Positions 1-12,615 are shown, counted from the first letter of the stretch. The stretch is DNA of 64,000 bases from Aquila chrysaetos chrysaetos (GCF_900496995.4 NC_044010.1:930001-994000), one strand, 5' to 3'. Program-made: numbers and translations. The notes: a model not told the origin generated them from the sequence alone.

Positions 1-346
1 CGGAAGCAAACTGGAGAAACAGGAATCTCCTTGTTTTTACAGAGGTAGATCCCCCAGTAAGTTTGCAGAATAATTTCCTCTCCTCTTAGCCACTTAAAAC
101 TTCACAGTGGTTTTAGCTGTGTGGTGTGTATTCCCCAGGCTTAGACTTGTCTTAAAATGCTGCTGCGGAAGGATGGGAGAATTACTGCAATCTTTTTAAA
201 ACTGGCCCTCAGAATAACACAGATTCAAGATGCGGCAACTCTGTGGCTGGTGGACAGAAGACAGAGTTTCTTCTCTAAAACTTGAGAGAAACGGAAATCT
301 AGTTTAACTGCAGACTCTGAAGGGAAAGGGAGGACTCGCTGCTTAC
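1..346 (-). other. GPR162: GPR162 intron (partial, runs off left edge)
   Basis: This is the start of the intron that follows the first large GPR162 coding exon. The donor GTAAGC lies on the minus strand at 341-346. The exons for the rest of TM6, TM7 and the long C-terminal tail must lie beyond the left edge. Nothing else was recognised in these bases. Confidence 0.75.
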
Positions 347-1223
347 CAAGATAGGCACCCCGGTGAGCGTGTCATACAGGAAGACAATAGCGCTGATGAG
401 GTTGGTCATCTGCAAGGAGGTCTTGGCTGACTCAGAGCCATCCAGTGAAGACCTCCTTTTGCCTCGTACATCCTCCACTACGATGGCCGGCACGTTGAAA
501 GTGGTGTGTGCTGATGAAGAACAGGATGACGCTTCCTCCGCCCTCTGATGGCGGCACCGCCGGCGACTTCTGTGTGCCCACAGGGTCTGGTAGAAGGTGA
601 TACCCACGCACACCAAGCCCATGACGATTCCTCCGAGCAGCAGGAGGCTAAAGCAGACACCGAAGCCCAGCCCTATCTTGCTGACAATGAACTGGCAGCC
701 GCGGGCATAGTAGCGCTCGCCGTTGTTGTGCCAGCCGATGGAGGGCAGGGTGGAGAGGATGAATGACACCATCCAGATACCCATGACTGCGTGCAGAGCC
801 TGCTTCTTGGCATTGCTCAGCCGGTAGTTGACCGGCCATCTCACCATCCACATGCGGTGGTAGGAAAGGGAGGCCACCGTGAAGCAGGTGGCCAGCGCCA
901 GGGTGTAGTATGTGGAGACAAAGACCTTGCAGATGCTCTCGTTCCAGTCGTAGTCGGAGGACTCACGCCGCAGCTGCACCACGGCGTAGGTGGTGAGGGG
1001 TACTGCTGCCATAAGGATGTGGGTCCCAGCGAGGAAGCACAGCAGCAGCTCCAGGGGCTTGTGTTTCTGTTGCTTGGCCGTGATGCTGAGTATGATCCAA
1101 GAGTTGGCCAACAGGGCTAACATCCCACATGCCAGCCACCACAGTGAGTTGTTGTGCAAGGTGGACTCTGAATCAGAGTCCCCCATGCTGCCACCCCTGC
1201 TAGGCTGCACCCTGTCCCTGCCG
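347..1223 (-). CDS. GPR162: GPR162, first large coding exon (7TM orphan receptor, partial)
   Basis: GPR162 is an orphan class A-like seven-transmembrane receptor of the plasma membrane, mainly neuronal in mammals; its ligand is unknown. The exon encodes the N-terminus and TM1-TM6. TM1 begins near [10 protein letters not shown]2 is [22 protein letters not shown]3 is followed by [10 protein letters not shown] in place of a DRY motif. TM4 and TM5 follow, then a basic third loop with [15 protein letters not shown], and the exon stops inside TM6 at TGVPIL. The likely initiator is the ATG at 1186 (MGDSDSES...), because it gives an N-terminus of human-like length. The minus-strand acceptor (CCTCTTTCCGAATCCCAG) places the exon edge at 1223, so 1187-1223 is 5'UTR or an N-terminal extension. 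The donor is at 346, phase 0. Extreme conservation from TM1 to TM5 makes the call secure. The gene is incomplete only because the window ends. Confidence 0.95.
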
Positions 1224-3868
1224 CTGGGATTCGGAAAGAGGGTGGGTGGGACTCCGCACTGGGGGGCCCACGTCCCTCCTCATCTGCCGCTGCTGCTGCG
1301 ATGCGAGGTGTGCGCACGCTGGAGGGGTTCCTCAAGGCATTGCCACCAGGTGCTAGGCGGAACAGCCGTCAGCTCTGTCTCACTTCCAGTCCTCCCTCTC
1401 CCTTCTGTTTGCTTATATTTCTTTCCCTTGTTCTAACTTGTTCACCTGTTTTTTCCCTTGTTCTCTTTCTTTTTCTTTCTTCCACCTTCTTTCTCTCTCT
1501 TTCTCATGAACACTTGCCAGTGCTTCTTCCCTCACTCGCTTGGGCTCACTTTTTTTTTTCCTCCCCATCTATTTCATCCCCCTCCTCCGCTCTTCCCCCA
1601 AAGAAAAAGCTCTCCTTACTTCATGTGCCCACCAGGCACCTTCTGTCTCAGGGACCCCCTTCTGCTGGGGACTGGTGAAGGCTGCATGCAAACAGGGACT
1701 GCTGGGGACTCCAAACAGTTTGGTGGTAGCAAGAGCCTGCTGCTCAGCGTCCCAGTGAATGAGGAGCTAGCCAAGAGTTTCAGAGATGACGGAAGGCAGG
1801 ACAAAGGTCCCGCGGAAACGGTGAGGGCGGCACATACACCATGTGTAATCCCCCTCTCACCAAACGCCACGCTCGTGGCAAGGTCGAGGTTCCTGCCAAG
1901 GCTGTCAGAGAGCCATCAGCGGAGTGTGAAGGGTGAGGAACAAGATTCAGAGGGTTCCCTGTCCAAGACCTCACGGCACCCTCAGTACATTGTCCTTTTT
2001 GCTGTCCTCCAGGGCTCAGCCTGCTCTTTCAGGCTTCCCTGCGCAGCGCAGGGCAGAGCTGGCAAACAATAAAGAGATGGCGAGGAGGGGAAGATCCTTT
2101 TCAAAGGTTCCCTTGGAGACTCAGGGCATGAGGTTCACTGTAGAAGAGAGAAAAGAGAAGTAATTTAAGATCTCTCTCCCTCCTTGCCCACACAAACACC
2201 TTGCCATGATTTAGGCTGTGCCGAGCACTCCCTGCGTCTTTCAGGGAAGAGAAGAGCCAGATTTGCACCAGTCCCTGCACACCTCAGGCCAGACTCTGGC
2301 CCCCAGCAACTCCTTCGAGTGCTGCCGAGACACCCTGTGCTCCCTGCCCTTCCAGTCTGACGCTCCCCAACCAAAGCATTACTAACGCCGTTTCTGTGAT
2401 GGAAGGCCTGATCCGCATCGCTCCCTGCCATTCGGGTCATGCCATCCCCACGCGCCCGCTCCGACACCCCTCGCTCCTGCCGTACAGCTCCCACAGCTCC
2501 GCCGGTCTTTGGACCTCAGCTTTTCTCCGCCAGTGCTCTGGGTTTTAACCTGCCGCTCTCGTCCCGTCCCATCCACGGGTCCGTGCCACCGCTCCAGCAA
2601 TACCCTGCCATCCCGCAGTCTTGAAGCACAAGTCTTTCGGCCACGCGCCTCGCCCACCTAGCGCGTTTCGGCTCGAGCAGCTCTGGTCTCCAGACACCCC
2701 ACGGTTACAAACCCAGCGAATGAGACTGCTAACCTAGTCCTGAGACTACTCGCCTTTGCCAGTGACCCCTGCTGCTACCAGCTCACACCCGCTCTCCTCT
2801 CTTCGTCTATAGGGGATGCCCAGTATATTCCAGGAAGGTATAGGCCCGCTCCGTGCCTTGACCGGAGCAGATGTAAACTTAATCTTTCTGTGGACGGCTC
2901 CGTGCCCCCCCAGCCTGAGCTAGCGGCTCAGTTCCCACCCCTCGCCTTCCTTCTGCTTCTCTGCATTTTCTCACCCTCTCTGTAACCACCTGAGGCTTTT
3001 CCACCTTTGCTCCCTGCTTGGAGCAGTTTGCCATGACTGGATTGGCGATGCCCCCGTTCTGCCCCGGTTCATCTTTTTTCCCCCCAGTGCCATCGCTCTC
3101 GCAGTTAGGCCTGTGGCCTCTGGAGACGGTTACGGAGCTAGCCGGCCCTGATAATCCCAGGGGAACGAATTTCCTTGCAGCATCTCCTTCTGCCGCCCTT
3201 CCCACCCGGCTCGTTCTGGTGGCCCACGCTGTTCCCTGGATGAGGCAGGAACCCTCCCGCCTCTGCTGCCTTCGGGGCCCAATTCTGCTCCGAGCTGCGG
3301 ATCTCCCGCTCCCGGAGACTCCCGGAGAGCCCCGGAGCTGATGCAGGATGGCCAGGTCGGGGTAAACCCATCCTCGCCTGGCCCTGCTCCCCGGGCAGAG
3401 CCCCCCGCCCCGCTCCCCGCTTCATCCCACCGGAGAGGAGAGATTCCTGGGGCTGGTGACTCAGGGGAAGGCAAGGGCGTGGGGTGGTGGTGGGGGGTGT
3501 CTGAGGGGAAGATGACCCAGAACAATCGCAAGGAAGAGCGGAGAAACCCGGGGGGCCGGGGGATGCGGCCGGCCGGTCGGTCGGCCCGGGGCCGAGACGC
3601 GGTGCTGCCGCCCGGGCCACGGCCGCGGCTCCCGCAGGGGCGGAGGGGCCGGGGCCGGGAGGGAGGGAGGGAGAGGGGGATCCGGCGGCGGCGGCGGAAC
3701 GAAGCGCTGCGGCCGGCCGGGGCCGCGGGGCGCCCCGGGGCGCGGCCGTGCCCGGCGGCGGCGCCGCCCTGCGCGCCGCGGAGCGGAGCGGAGCGGGGGC
3801 CGGCGGCGGCGGCGGCGGCGGCGGCGGGGGCCGATGGCGGCGGCGGGGGCCGTAGGGACCCATCTTAC
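1224..3868 (-). other. GPR162: GPR162 intron 1 (inferred) with pyrimidine-rich tract
   Basis: This stretch lies between the CpG-island exon ending at 3869 and the coding exon starting at 1223. It holds a strongly CT-rich tract at about 1,375-1,610 on the plus strand and gene-desert-like sequence beyond it. No other exon was recognised. The plus-strand open frames here are low-complexity by-products. Confidence 0.55.
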
Positions 3869-3894
3869 CTCTCGCCGGAGCTAAGCGCTGCCAT
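3869..3894 (-). CDS. GPR162: Candidate GPR162 first exon with in-frame upstream ATG
   Basis: On the minus strand an ATG with G at -3 and G at +4 (GTCGCCATGG) starts at 3894. It reads eight codons (MAALSSGE) plus two bases, then meets a consensus donor (GAGAG|GTAAGA) at 3868. Joined to the acceptor at 1223, the frame stays open and runs straight into MGDSDSES, adding 21 residues. The exon lies in a CpG island 2.6 kb upstream of the coding exon, as expected for a first exon. The splice sites, Kozak context and frame are seen; use in a transcript is inferred. It may instead be purely 5'UTR in the main isoform. Confidence 0.5.
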
Positions 3895-4143
3895 GGCGAC
3901 GGGCGCCCCGCGCGGCCGTGCGCTCGCCTCTGCCCGGTTGTGCCCGGTGGCCGGGTGCCGGCCCGCCGCGGCGGACGCCGTTAAGAGCAGCCGCCCCGGC
4001 CCCCGCGCTCCGGCCATCCGCCAGGCGGGGCGACGGCGAGGGGAGAGGGGCGGGGAGCGCCGGCGGGAGACGGCGGCGGGAGCACCGCCGGGCCGGGCAG
4101 CCAGGGGGCGGGACGGACGGACGGGCGAGGGAGCCGCCGCCCC

Positions 4144-4212
4144 GGCCCCGGCCCCGGCCCCGGCCCCGGCCCCGGCCCCGGCCCCGGTCCCGGTCCCGGT
4201 CCCGGTCCCGGT
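4144..4212. repeat. (GGCCCC)7 then (GGTCCC)4 hexanucleotide array
   Basis: Seven perfect GGCCCC units (4,144-4,185) run into four GGTCCC units plus a partial one (4,186-4,212). On the minus strand, the direction of GPR162 transcription, the first block reads (GGGGCC)7. It sits about 250 bp upstream of the candidate GPR162 first exon, inside the CpG island. Confidence 0.95.
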
Positions 4213-4560
4213 CCGTGGCCAGGGCCCAGCCGAAGGGGAGGCTGTGCTGGCGGAGCCCGGCCGGTTCCCCCTCGCACCAGTCCCCGCTGCCCCACGGGGC
4301 GAGCCTGGCCGCCCCCAGGAAGACGAGTGGAGGGATGAGAAGGTGGCGGGCTCCCCTTCCCGAAGAAGGAGGGTTACGAGGGGGCACCCAGGCCGTGTGA
4401 GATGTCGGGAGGATGGGTGAAGGGCGAAGAGCTAGCGCTGACACAGGGGCCTGCGGGGGTGCTGGCAGAGCGGGCTGCCTGGGGCGTCTGCTGCCCGGGG
4501 TGAGCCGTGGTAGCAGAGCCGATGCGGTTTGCTCGGCTGCTGGGGTGGCCTCCTCCATCA

Positions 4561-7500
4561 CACAGCCAGCAGCGAGGTCCTGCACACAGGGAAAAGGGAA
4601 GAGAAGGAAGGAGAGGGAGCGGGAGTAGCGCTCGGAGGAATGGGTTGGTCGTGTCAGAGGGGTAAAGCTCCCCCTCCAGCCGTGTCACCTCAGTGAGGGC
4701 GAGCCTGGCTAGAAGGTCTTCACAAGACGACAGACGTCTCATTTTCCTGTTACTGTCTTGCTGCTGAAGTGAAGGCACCAACACCATCCTTGTCTCTGTT
4801 CCTTTTAGGAACAGATGTCTCTACGCTCCTTTCCTCCATCAGAACGGAGGTGGGATGGGAGTCCGCGTTTCTGGACGGTTAGGGTGCAGCTGCATTGGCA
4901 CCTCGGTTTGGAGCAGGCAAACATGAACAATTGAGGTGAAAGGACCTGCAAGATGTGCAGCAGATGTGCTCTGAGGACAATGAGAATTCAGCTTTGCTTT
5001 GGGCTAGGGTTAGTCTGAAGTAAGCCCCCAGACAGTTACAGCATGGCCACGGAGTCCTCAGCATCGGCTGTTTTCCTCTGCAGACCTGCTCCTGCTGCAT
5101 CGCCCTGTTCGCTGAAGTGGACCTGACCCTACGGAGCCAGGGTCTGCTCAGCTTTATCACCCCCTCTGCCAGGGCAGATTTCATACGTCATTCTAAATAT
5201 TGGTTGAAGTGATCCCAAGTGCCTTGGATACCAAGGAATTTCATCTGAGGTTTGTATAGTCAGCCGGAGGAGTGATTCCTGAGTAAGAAAGCTGGAGGTA
5301 CTGCTGGTTCTCAGGCCCAGGGGCAGCAGCGAAGGCAGTTCCAGAGGTATAAAAGAGATCATCTCTGAGACAAGACCTGTTTGCATTGCACTAGCCGTTG
5401 TTTTAGAGACAGCGAGTAGAATCAGGAACCACTAGAATAGATCCAGCTTCGCGTCAGGTAGGTGATAAGAGAGATTTTTGAGGAAGGTGGGTGGCAACGA
5501 TGCTGCCGTGCTCTGGCTATTCTTTGGCATGCAGGAACTGCCGCGGTGGAACAGCCCCGAGGTTCATCTCAGCGGCCAGTCCAGCAACGGCAGGAGCCAG
5601 AGACGTGAGAAGGGACAGTTACGGCCCCCCCCCCTCAGTCATTTCTTTACAACTTCTATCATTTGCGGGAGGTTTACGCCTTGAAATGAGAAGGTCTATA
5701 TCCACAAATGTAAACATTTGTGCAGCTCCAATTGTGTCATTTGTATGAATTACTTAATGTGATAACTTCCACGTTACCATCCTCTTCTGATTCAGAAGTT
5801 GAGTCTCCTTAGTGTGAGTTGTTAGCCTGCCTGCGTGGGTGAATAAATCCTCTTGTTATCTCAGGGAAACAGCAAACGAAGCTTCCGGCAATTTCCACGC
5901 TGCCTGCCTGCCTCAGCTCCACTCAGGTAGGGACGTCCTGCAGCCCAGCATCTCTTCATGGCTTGGGCTACACCTGACAGAGATTGGTGAGCAGAGCTGG
6001 ATGGGGACAGGTCCTCCTGTCTCGAGGAGGCTTCTTGTGTTTGCAGATGAGGCTGGGTTCTTAGTTTGAGTGAAAGCACAAAATTGAAGATTTACCGCGA
6101 GGCGGAACGAGCTCTGGGGGAAGAAGAAGAGCTTTCACCCTAGGGCTGTCATGCTCATAAGTAGATGCTCGTCCGTCCATCCATCTCATCTAAATGGATT
6201 TCAAAGACTCTCTTTATTTGCCTAGGATTTCCAGACACCTGGTTTCACTGGTTTTGGTAAGAGGTGGGTCGCAACTGTATATGTGCTGCACACTGACGAT
6301 GCACATGCCAAGGAGTGCCAATGCTCGGATCTGGAGATCCTGAAGCCCCACGGTACAGGGTTCCCTGTGTATCTAAGAAGCCCAGGCTAGAAGTGAGACT
6401 CCCCCCCCAGACTCATCCCTTAGAAGGGCTCACAGAGCTGGGAGCAGTTTTTAATTCCTACAGAGCCAGGCTGGACTCTGACCAGTGATCTTGCCATCTA
6501 AAGGCTCAGTGGCTCACTAAAATATCCTAGGGCATCCAGGTGCAAAGAAGCACCGCTGTTACAATGTCAGGGTAAGAAATGTTTTCTGGAAAAGTTCGTT
6601 GCGTGAAGATCAGTTATTTCTGGACAGCGGCTCTGCAGGTCCAGGGAAATGCTCTTCCCAGAGGTGCCCTGGATTCTTAAAGGAACAGAGCTCATTAACC
6701 AAGAAACAAACACCAGAATCCTAAAAGGAAAAGCATTAACAGAATAGCCAAATTCACTTCACAGGGCTTTGATGGTTTGCAGCTCTTACTCAGGACTTTG
6801 CTAGTGACCATGAGGGGTTTCACACATGTTTCTCACAGATCATGGATGCAATTAAATCCATCCTCAGAGCCCCAACATGGCTTACACAGCCTCTTGTGAG
6901 GCTACACTGGTGTGCTTGCAAGCAGGTTTCCTGGCATCTTTCCTGGCTCTCTGAGCAGGGTGTGTTTAATGGCTAATAAGAATCCAGCCAAGCAGATACG
7001 TTAGCATATTCCTTCAGAAAAGACAGTGACTGCAATGTAGATTTGTCATATCCAAACCTTAGATTCTATTTCTAGCACTGTATGGAAAGATTTAGTGAGG
7101 TTTCTCGGATAATTCGTCTGCAAAATGGGCAAGCGATAATAGCTCACATCAGGGGACAGACAACTAATGCTCATCATGAGCTATGCAAAAATATTAGGGG
7201 CTTGCAATGTAAATACTAGGATTTGAACTTGTGGATGCTTGTTTACAGCTGAATGTTTTTCCTTACACAGCTGGGCACCTTTTAAAATACTTTTTTCCTC
7301 TGTCACATACATAAATATTTGTATATGATATTTTCCTTGAGAAAAGGAAGTACCAGGGTAGGCTTGTCAAATACATGGTTGTTATGACGCTGCATGCCAT
7401 TTGGCAGAGGGGTATGTATCCTCCTGCTTCCCCCTACCCGCCCGATGTAATGCTTTGCGTGTTCTTCTCTTCTCTATGTTACTGACAGTTTTTTCATCCC

Positions 7501-10500
7501 TCCTGCCCTGGCGGCCTCACTGATATCCCAGCGCAGCGAGTGCCAGTCTGTGAAGGATGTAAAAATGTCATTTCAGAATTTAATTACGCCACTTTCCAAA
7601 ATTACTGAACACTTACTTGTTTGTTCTCATACACAGAAAGGATAATTATGAGCTCTTGAATCATTAATCTGGGAACCTACGATATCTGGAAGGAGCTGAA
7701 ATGATTTCTTTTCTTTGGATTTGTATCACAGAATTGCAATTTTCATTTTACCACCTGTTCCCCTAGCTTGTCTAGGTAGGTCTGAGGTTTCTCAAACCAG
7801 AACAATCTTTTCTTAATTAAAAAATAGGCTGGGATTTCAGGAGCGCCGCTGACATGCTGGATGCAGCGGGCCCGTGCTGCAGAAGCTCTCTGGCTCCCCT
7901 CGTCATTCCAGCTGGTGTGGTGGCCCCTCCGGAGCAGTGGTCCTCACAGAGCCGGTGTCACTGTTAGTGCTGTTCATCTCCAGGCCCTCACCTCCACACA
8001 GCACACAGAGAAGCTCAGAAGAGGGACTTGTCAAGCACCAGAGCCTGAAACAGCCACTTCAACACCAGCCAGCTCCTGCCGAAAGCATTGCGGAGCTGGG
8101 GCTTCTCCTCTCTTCCCTTTTGATTCCTTGCCCACGAGGCAGTCTCTGCCACCACCTCTTGTTCTGCTATTCTCTAATTCTCCAAATCTGGAAGCACCTC
8201 TAAGGCTTGGCCAAGCTGGCTAGAAAATGGACAGGAGGAGAGCCAAAGACTCCTTCAAGGGGCGTGCTGGGGGAAGAATGCTGACAGGCATGAGGCAAAG
8301 GCAGCCCGCTGTGGTTTGGAGGTGTTGCTTGGATGTGGGTGCACTAACGAACCCCGGGGTCCCTCCTAGTACACACGCACTTGGGAATACTCTCAGAAAG
8401 GAACCAGTCCAGAGCTGAGCATCTGCAGGGGTCTGGTATTCCTGCTCTACCCTCACCTCCGAGAAGGGTGGATGGAAGCTACTCACTCTCTGCAGCTGCA
8501 TTAGGCTGATGAGCCCCTCAAATGGATGCCGAAAACTGTTCTTTTTACTTCCCCTGAGACAAAAGGAAATTAGAAGAGGCTGAAGTGCACAGCTTCCTCC
8601 CTTCTAGACCTTGGGAACACGCAGAGAAACACACGGGGTCATTTGGCTCTGAAGGCTGAGGGGTGTGAGTGCTTCGCTGCAGAGCCTGCGGGGAGCATGA
8701 GTCACATGGACTGCCTCGGCAGATCCGGGCTGACAGCATCCACCGAATCACCGACTCGCGTTGCATTCAAAGAGCAGAAATAAACTGGGAAGCAGGAGGG
8801 GCTGGGCGAAGTAGGGCTGTGGGCCGGGGTTATTTCAGCCCATGTGTTCCTAGTTCAGCAGAACTGGACAGGGCAGTATATGCTCAGCTGTGTCCAAGTC
8901 CCTTCCTCCGCGGGAGCAAGCAGGTCTGTGGGTCCTGACAGGGGACCATGCATTGGAGGTGGGTCCAAAGGACTGAAGCATGTGCTTTTTCCCTTCTGCA
9001 GACCAGAAACATGGGGAACAGAAGTACCAGAAAAACCAACATGTTAGGGAAAACCAGCACTTCTCAGTTTTTTTCTAAACTCTTGCTTTCTGTGATGTTT
9101 CCACATCACTGCACGGAGCTCTTGCTGCCGTTGTCATTCTGTAAGTAGTGCCATGTATGCCCTTCTGAGTCCTGCTGTCATTTTAGGGTTACTCTGACGA
9201 GCTGTCACCACACGATAAAATATGTCTGTCATTGTGTTTGCTGCTTTGTAGAGTTGTACATCGCTGTGGTTTGTGTCGTGCAGAGGCATTATGCCCTCAC
9301 ATAGTGTAGCTACGCCCTCGTGACACCTAGCAAAGGGAGAAGTCCTCAATGCCTCCTGAGAAGGAAAACCAGGATACATGCAACACAGCCTGTACAGCCC
9401 TGGTATGCTACAAGGAAGGGACCACACAAAAGTGGTCTGATAGGGACACCTGGCTTTTCATCTCTGTCTTCAGTGACTCGTAGGAACACTGTTGCCGCAG
9501 TGTTACCTGCTGCACGGGCTGTGAAGACAGTGTGTTGTCTCAGAAAGGGAGCGTGCTGTGGTATTACTACAGTCCAGGCCTGGGCAAGATGTTACTGCAG
9601 TCCATTCCAGCTGGGGACTCATCAGGTATATCTACATCCACACTTAAGTTTTGTGCAAGCTTGTTTTTATCTGGTCTGAACCTCCACCTCTGTACTGCCT
9701 TGAAGCCCACACTGAAGCTTTCAGTATTACACTCAGATGGAAAGCAAAGCCCATCTAGGACTCGCTCTGTGGATGACTTCTCTCTCAGTCAGGGCAGTCT
9801 GCGCATCTAGGGAACAAAGAAGGTCGCCATGTGAAAAGTTACAGACGGGAGAGCTGCCAAAAAAAGAGATTTATGAGATCGGAGCCTAGAGTGGTTTGTG
9901 CCTGCAGGTGAGTTTCAAGTAGAGTAGGGCAGGGTCACGACTGCTGAAATCATGAGACTTACTGAGGAAATGCGCAGTGTTGAGGAACAGCACTTACCAA
10001 TTTTGTTACACCGATCCAGATGGGAGAACTGGAAGCTGTGCATCTGTGGATGCCGCCATGCACTTACAGGCATCCCAGTGGCACCTTCATGTCCGCTGTA
10101 ATGCCAGCCGGGCCACCTGGAAACGGGTGGAGGGACCTTCTGCATCGATGGCGAGGGTGTGAGCCTGACCGCGCTTTGCAGGTCGGTCCCAGCTGTGAAT
10201 GGGGACACAGCCTTCGGTCACCTGTGGGGACTCAGCGCGCCTCTTCCAGCCCTTGGAAGAGACCAGAACCGGGGTTGCTGAGCTGAGGGTCACGCGTCCA
10301 CACAGTGCCACTCCTCGCCCAGCGAGAGGACCATCCTGGCTTGGAGACTGCACTGCTGCCTGCTAGCGTGAGATCCGGGCTATGCTGGGGCTGGCCTGCT
10401 GCCTCCTGGCTTCGAGAGCTGCGGGAAACGCTGTCAGGCAGCGCAGACACCTCCGTGCTCTCCGAGCCACCGGTGCAGGCATTCTTTGCTACCCATGCAT

Positions 10501-12239
10501 TTCATCCCGAACAGGCCAGGTCTGATGGACCCTGTGCTGGAGGCCAGGTGGGCTCTATTAGCTTAGTCTTTTTTTATCAGGCTGATCGTCTCATTGAAAA
10601 AGTCAAGGCTTGCGTTTTTAGGTACAGAGGGGGTTGGTTCAGCTGCCAGGGCCTCAGGTGAGCATCTGAACTGCTGGAGATGGCTGCAGTGCCGGAGGAG
10701 CTCATGATGGACGCTCACCAGCGTGCTGCTTTGTCCCACCTGGGGACCAGGTGGTGCAGGATAATCCCTCTGCTCCGGACACCCATGTGAGTGCGAAGAG
10801 GAGCAGACTTGGGTACTCAAGCAGTTATTTAAGGAGAAGGGTCTGGACTGCAGGAGCAGGGGTTGGTTTTGGTTGGGGGGACTATGCCAAGCACTTTGTC
10901 ATGATCATTACATCGACCACCACTGACCCTGCGCTCATTTTCCCTCGTACAGCTCCCAAAACTGACTTTTCCTTAAGCCCTGATGATCTGTTGTTTAGCA
11001 GACGGATGGGCCTCAACCGGCTCCCAAGATACGCTGGCAGTTCAGGGACAGGACAGGAGCAACTCCATGCAGCGGGATACGGACCAAGGCTCTTCCGAAG
11101 TTAATCTAGTTTTGTGCGCACAAGCACAAGCTATGGGAAGGAAAACGGCACTAGCGCGGGCCTTCATCACTCCTGTTTGTGTGAGGATGATGGTGAAGGA
11201 GCAGGCGTGACACCGGTGGTGGCCCACACCTGCTGCCACAGCTGCCTGGGGCTGCGTCCCCGCTCCAGGGGAGAGACGGGGTTGTGGGGAGGAAGATTTC
11301 CCCCAGCTCGCAGGTGTTCTCTCTGCCGTTGTTGCTACCTGTCTTTTCTCTGTCAGTAACGGCGTGATGCTGGCGTGACTGCTACAGAGAAGCCCCCTCC
11401 TCCAGTAACTGGGTGTCCAGGGGGGGTCTCCATCACGGGGAGCCCTTCCCACAGCCCAGTGCCCCTCTCTGCCTCTCCCCAGCAAGCCCAGCGCAGGCGA
11501 ACAAACCTGGACTGCAGCCAGTGACAGCTGTAGGAACTCAAGGCCTTTTTGACCCGCTGCTAGCAGATGGTAGAATAACTTCTCTATATACAAGGCTTCT
11601 GTGTACATATTTTAACAGTATTTTTCTTTCAGGACATTCTGGCATCTCTGCAACACGCTTTTACTTCCATCCTAAGTTTCCTGGGCTTTTCACTCCCTCT
11701 TCCCACCTCCTTGAGCCAACAAAGAATCATTTTGGTGAGAACTGTTTTCGGTGGCTTTCTCAGAAGCATCTCTTCTCCGCACTCTGTGGGCTTGCTCAGT
11801 CCAAGGCTGGTTTGTTCTCCTAGGAAATGACTTTGTCACCCCCTTCCCAAACTTACCTTTTAGATCAACATTCACAACTTCTTCAGGCTCTGATTTCCAG
11901 AAGCTCTCCTGAACTGCCTTCCCGACAAAATTAGTCCTGAATTATCCCACTGCTTGTAGTGTTTTCACTTGTGCATGGGTTTGTTGTGGGAGAGGTGAAG
12001 ACCACAGGCTGAGGAATGGGTCTGGGGGGTACTGTAGGGCTTGACTGCCCAGGAAAGGCGAATGAGGATGGACAGGTTTCACAGAGAGCAGAGGGCTGGT
12101 GCATTAAGGAAGGCTTGTGGCAGCCAGGGAGGTGGGAGATAGTAAGAATCAGGATTCCACATCCTAGCAGGAAAGGGAGAAATGTGAATCTGAATCAGAC
12201 AAGATTGCCTCAGAAAAAATTTTGTCCAGCTTGCAAAAA
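4561..12239. other. Intergenic stretch between GPR162 promoter and CD4 3' end
   Basis: No gene was recognised in about 7.7 kb. Frames here are short (at most about 190 codons), without domain signatures. One such frame is 11,042-11,608 on the minus strand. A short minus-strand segment at about 11,852-11,909 has AG/GT edges (CAG|TTCAGGAG ... AAAAG|GTAAGT) and an open frame of about 18 codons, but no partner exon was found. A MIR-like SINE relic lies at 7,085-7,235. Confidence 0.6.
7085..7235 (+). repeat. MIR-like SINE relic
   Basis: The text around 'cgtctgcaaaatgggcaa' followed by 'gcgataatagctcac' resembles the 3' half of a MIR/core-SINE element ('catctgtaaaatggg...aataatag'). It is highly decayed and was judged by eye only. 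Confidence 0.35.
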
Positions 12240-12260
12240 AAACCCCCAACCCTGAAGTAA

Positions 12261-12266
12261 TTTATT
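12261..12266 (-). terminator. CD4: CD4 poly(A) signal AATAAA
   Basis: A canonical AATAAA lies on the minus strand 350 nt downstream of the CD4 stop codon. It implies a 3'UTR of about 12,240-12,615 within the terminal exon. Confidence 0.6.
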
Positions 12267-12615
12267 GTAGCTCAGGCAGATAAAATAAGCACATAAAGCT
12301 GGTTTCACAAGCAGGTCAATTTAAGTGCATGAGCAAAATACAAGCATATATATGTATATGTATATATATCTTCTGTTCAGTGTCTCTCATTGTAGAACCG
12401 GGGATCAGTCATAACCCTTTAGGGTTTCTTGCTTGTCCATCAACTCCTAGCCAGACAACATCCCTCCCCGTGGCATTAGACTGGGGGAATGATGAAGGAA
12501 TAAAGAATTGTATCAAAACAGGAGAAAGGGAGATGGATTCACAGAGCACTATGGGCTGGCAGGTGTGTAGGTACAGGCAGAGACTTCATCAGTCCTTCTG
12601 ACTTGTGCTGCAATA

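Larger units (their letters stand above)
3100..4560. promoter_or_regulatory. GPR162: CpG island, presumed GPR162 promoter
   Basis: This block is very GC-rich and CpG-dense, peaking at about 3,560-4,230 with CGG/GCG-rich runs and GC boxes. It surrounds the candidate first exon at 3869-3894 on the minus strand. No TATA box was noticed. Long open frames occur here on both strands because stop codons are rare in such sequence; they are not genes. Confidence 0.7.

Noticed and set aside
1375-1610. CT-rich tract read as a leucine/serine/phenylalanine-rich membrane protein on the plus strand
   Set aside because: It is a polypyrimidine tract within the GPR162 intron. The hydrophobic translation follows from the base composition.
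3341-4420. 359-codon plus-strand open frame
   Set aside because: It lies wholly in the GPR162 CpG island. Long Arg/Gly/Pro/Ala runs and simultaneous open frames on the other strand show it is a by-product of GC-rich sequence and the hexamer array.
11042-11608. 188-codon minus-strand frame between GPR162 and CD4
   Set aside because: No signal peptide, domain or splice partner was recognised, and composition is ordinary. Kept only as a mention in the intergenic entry.
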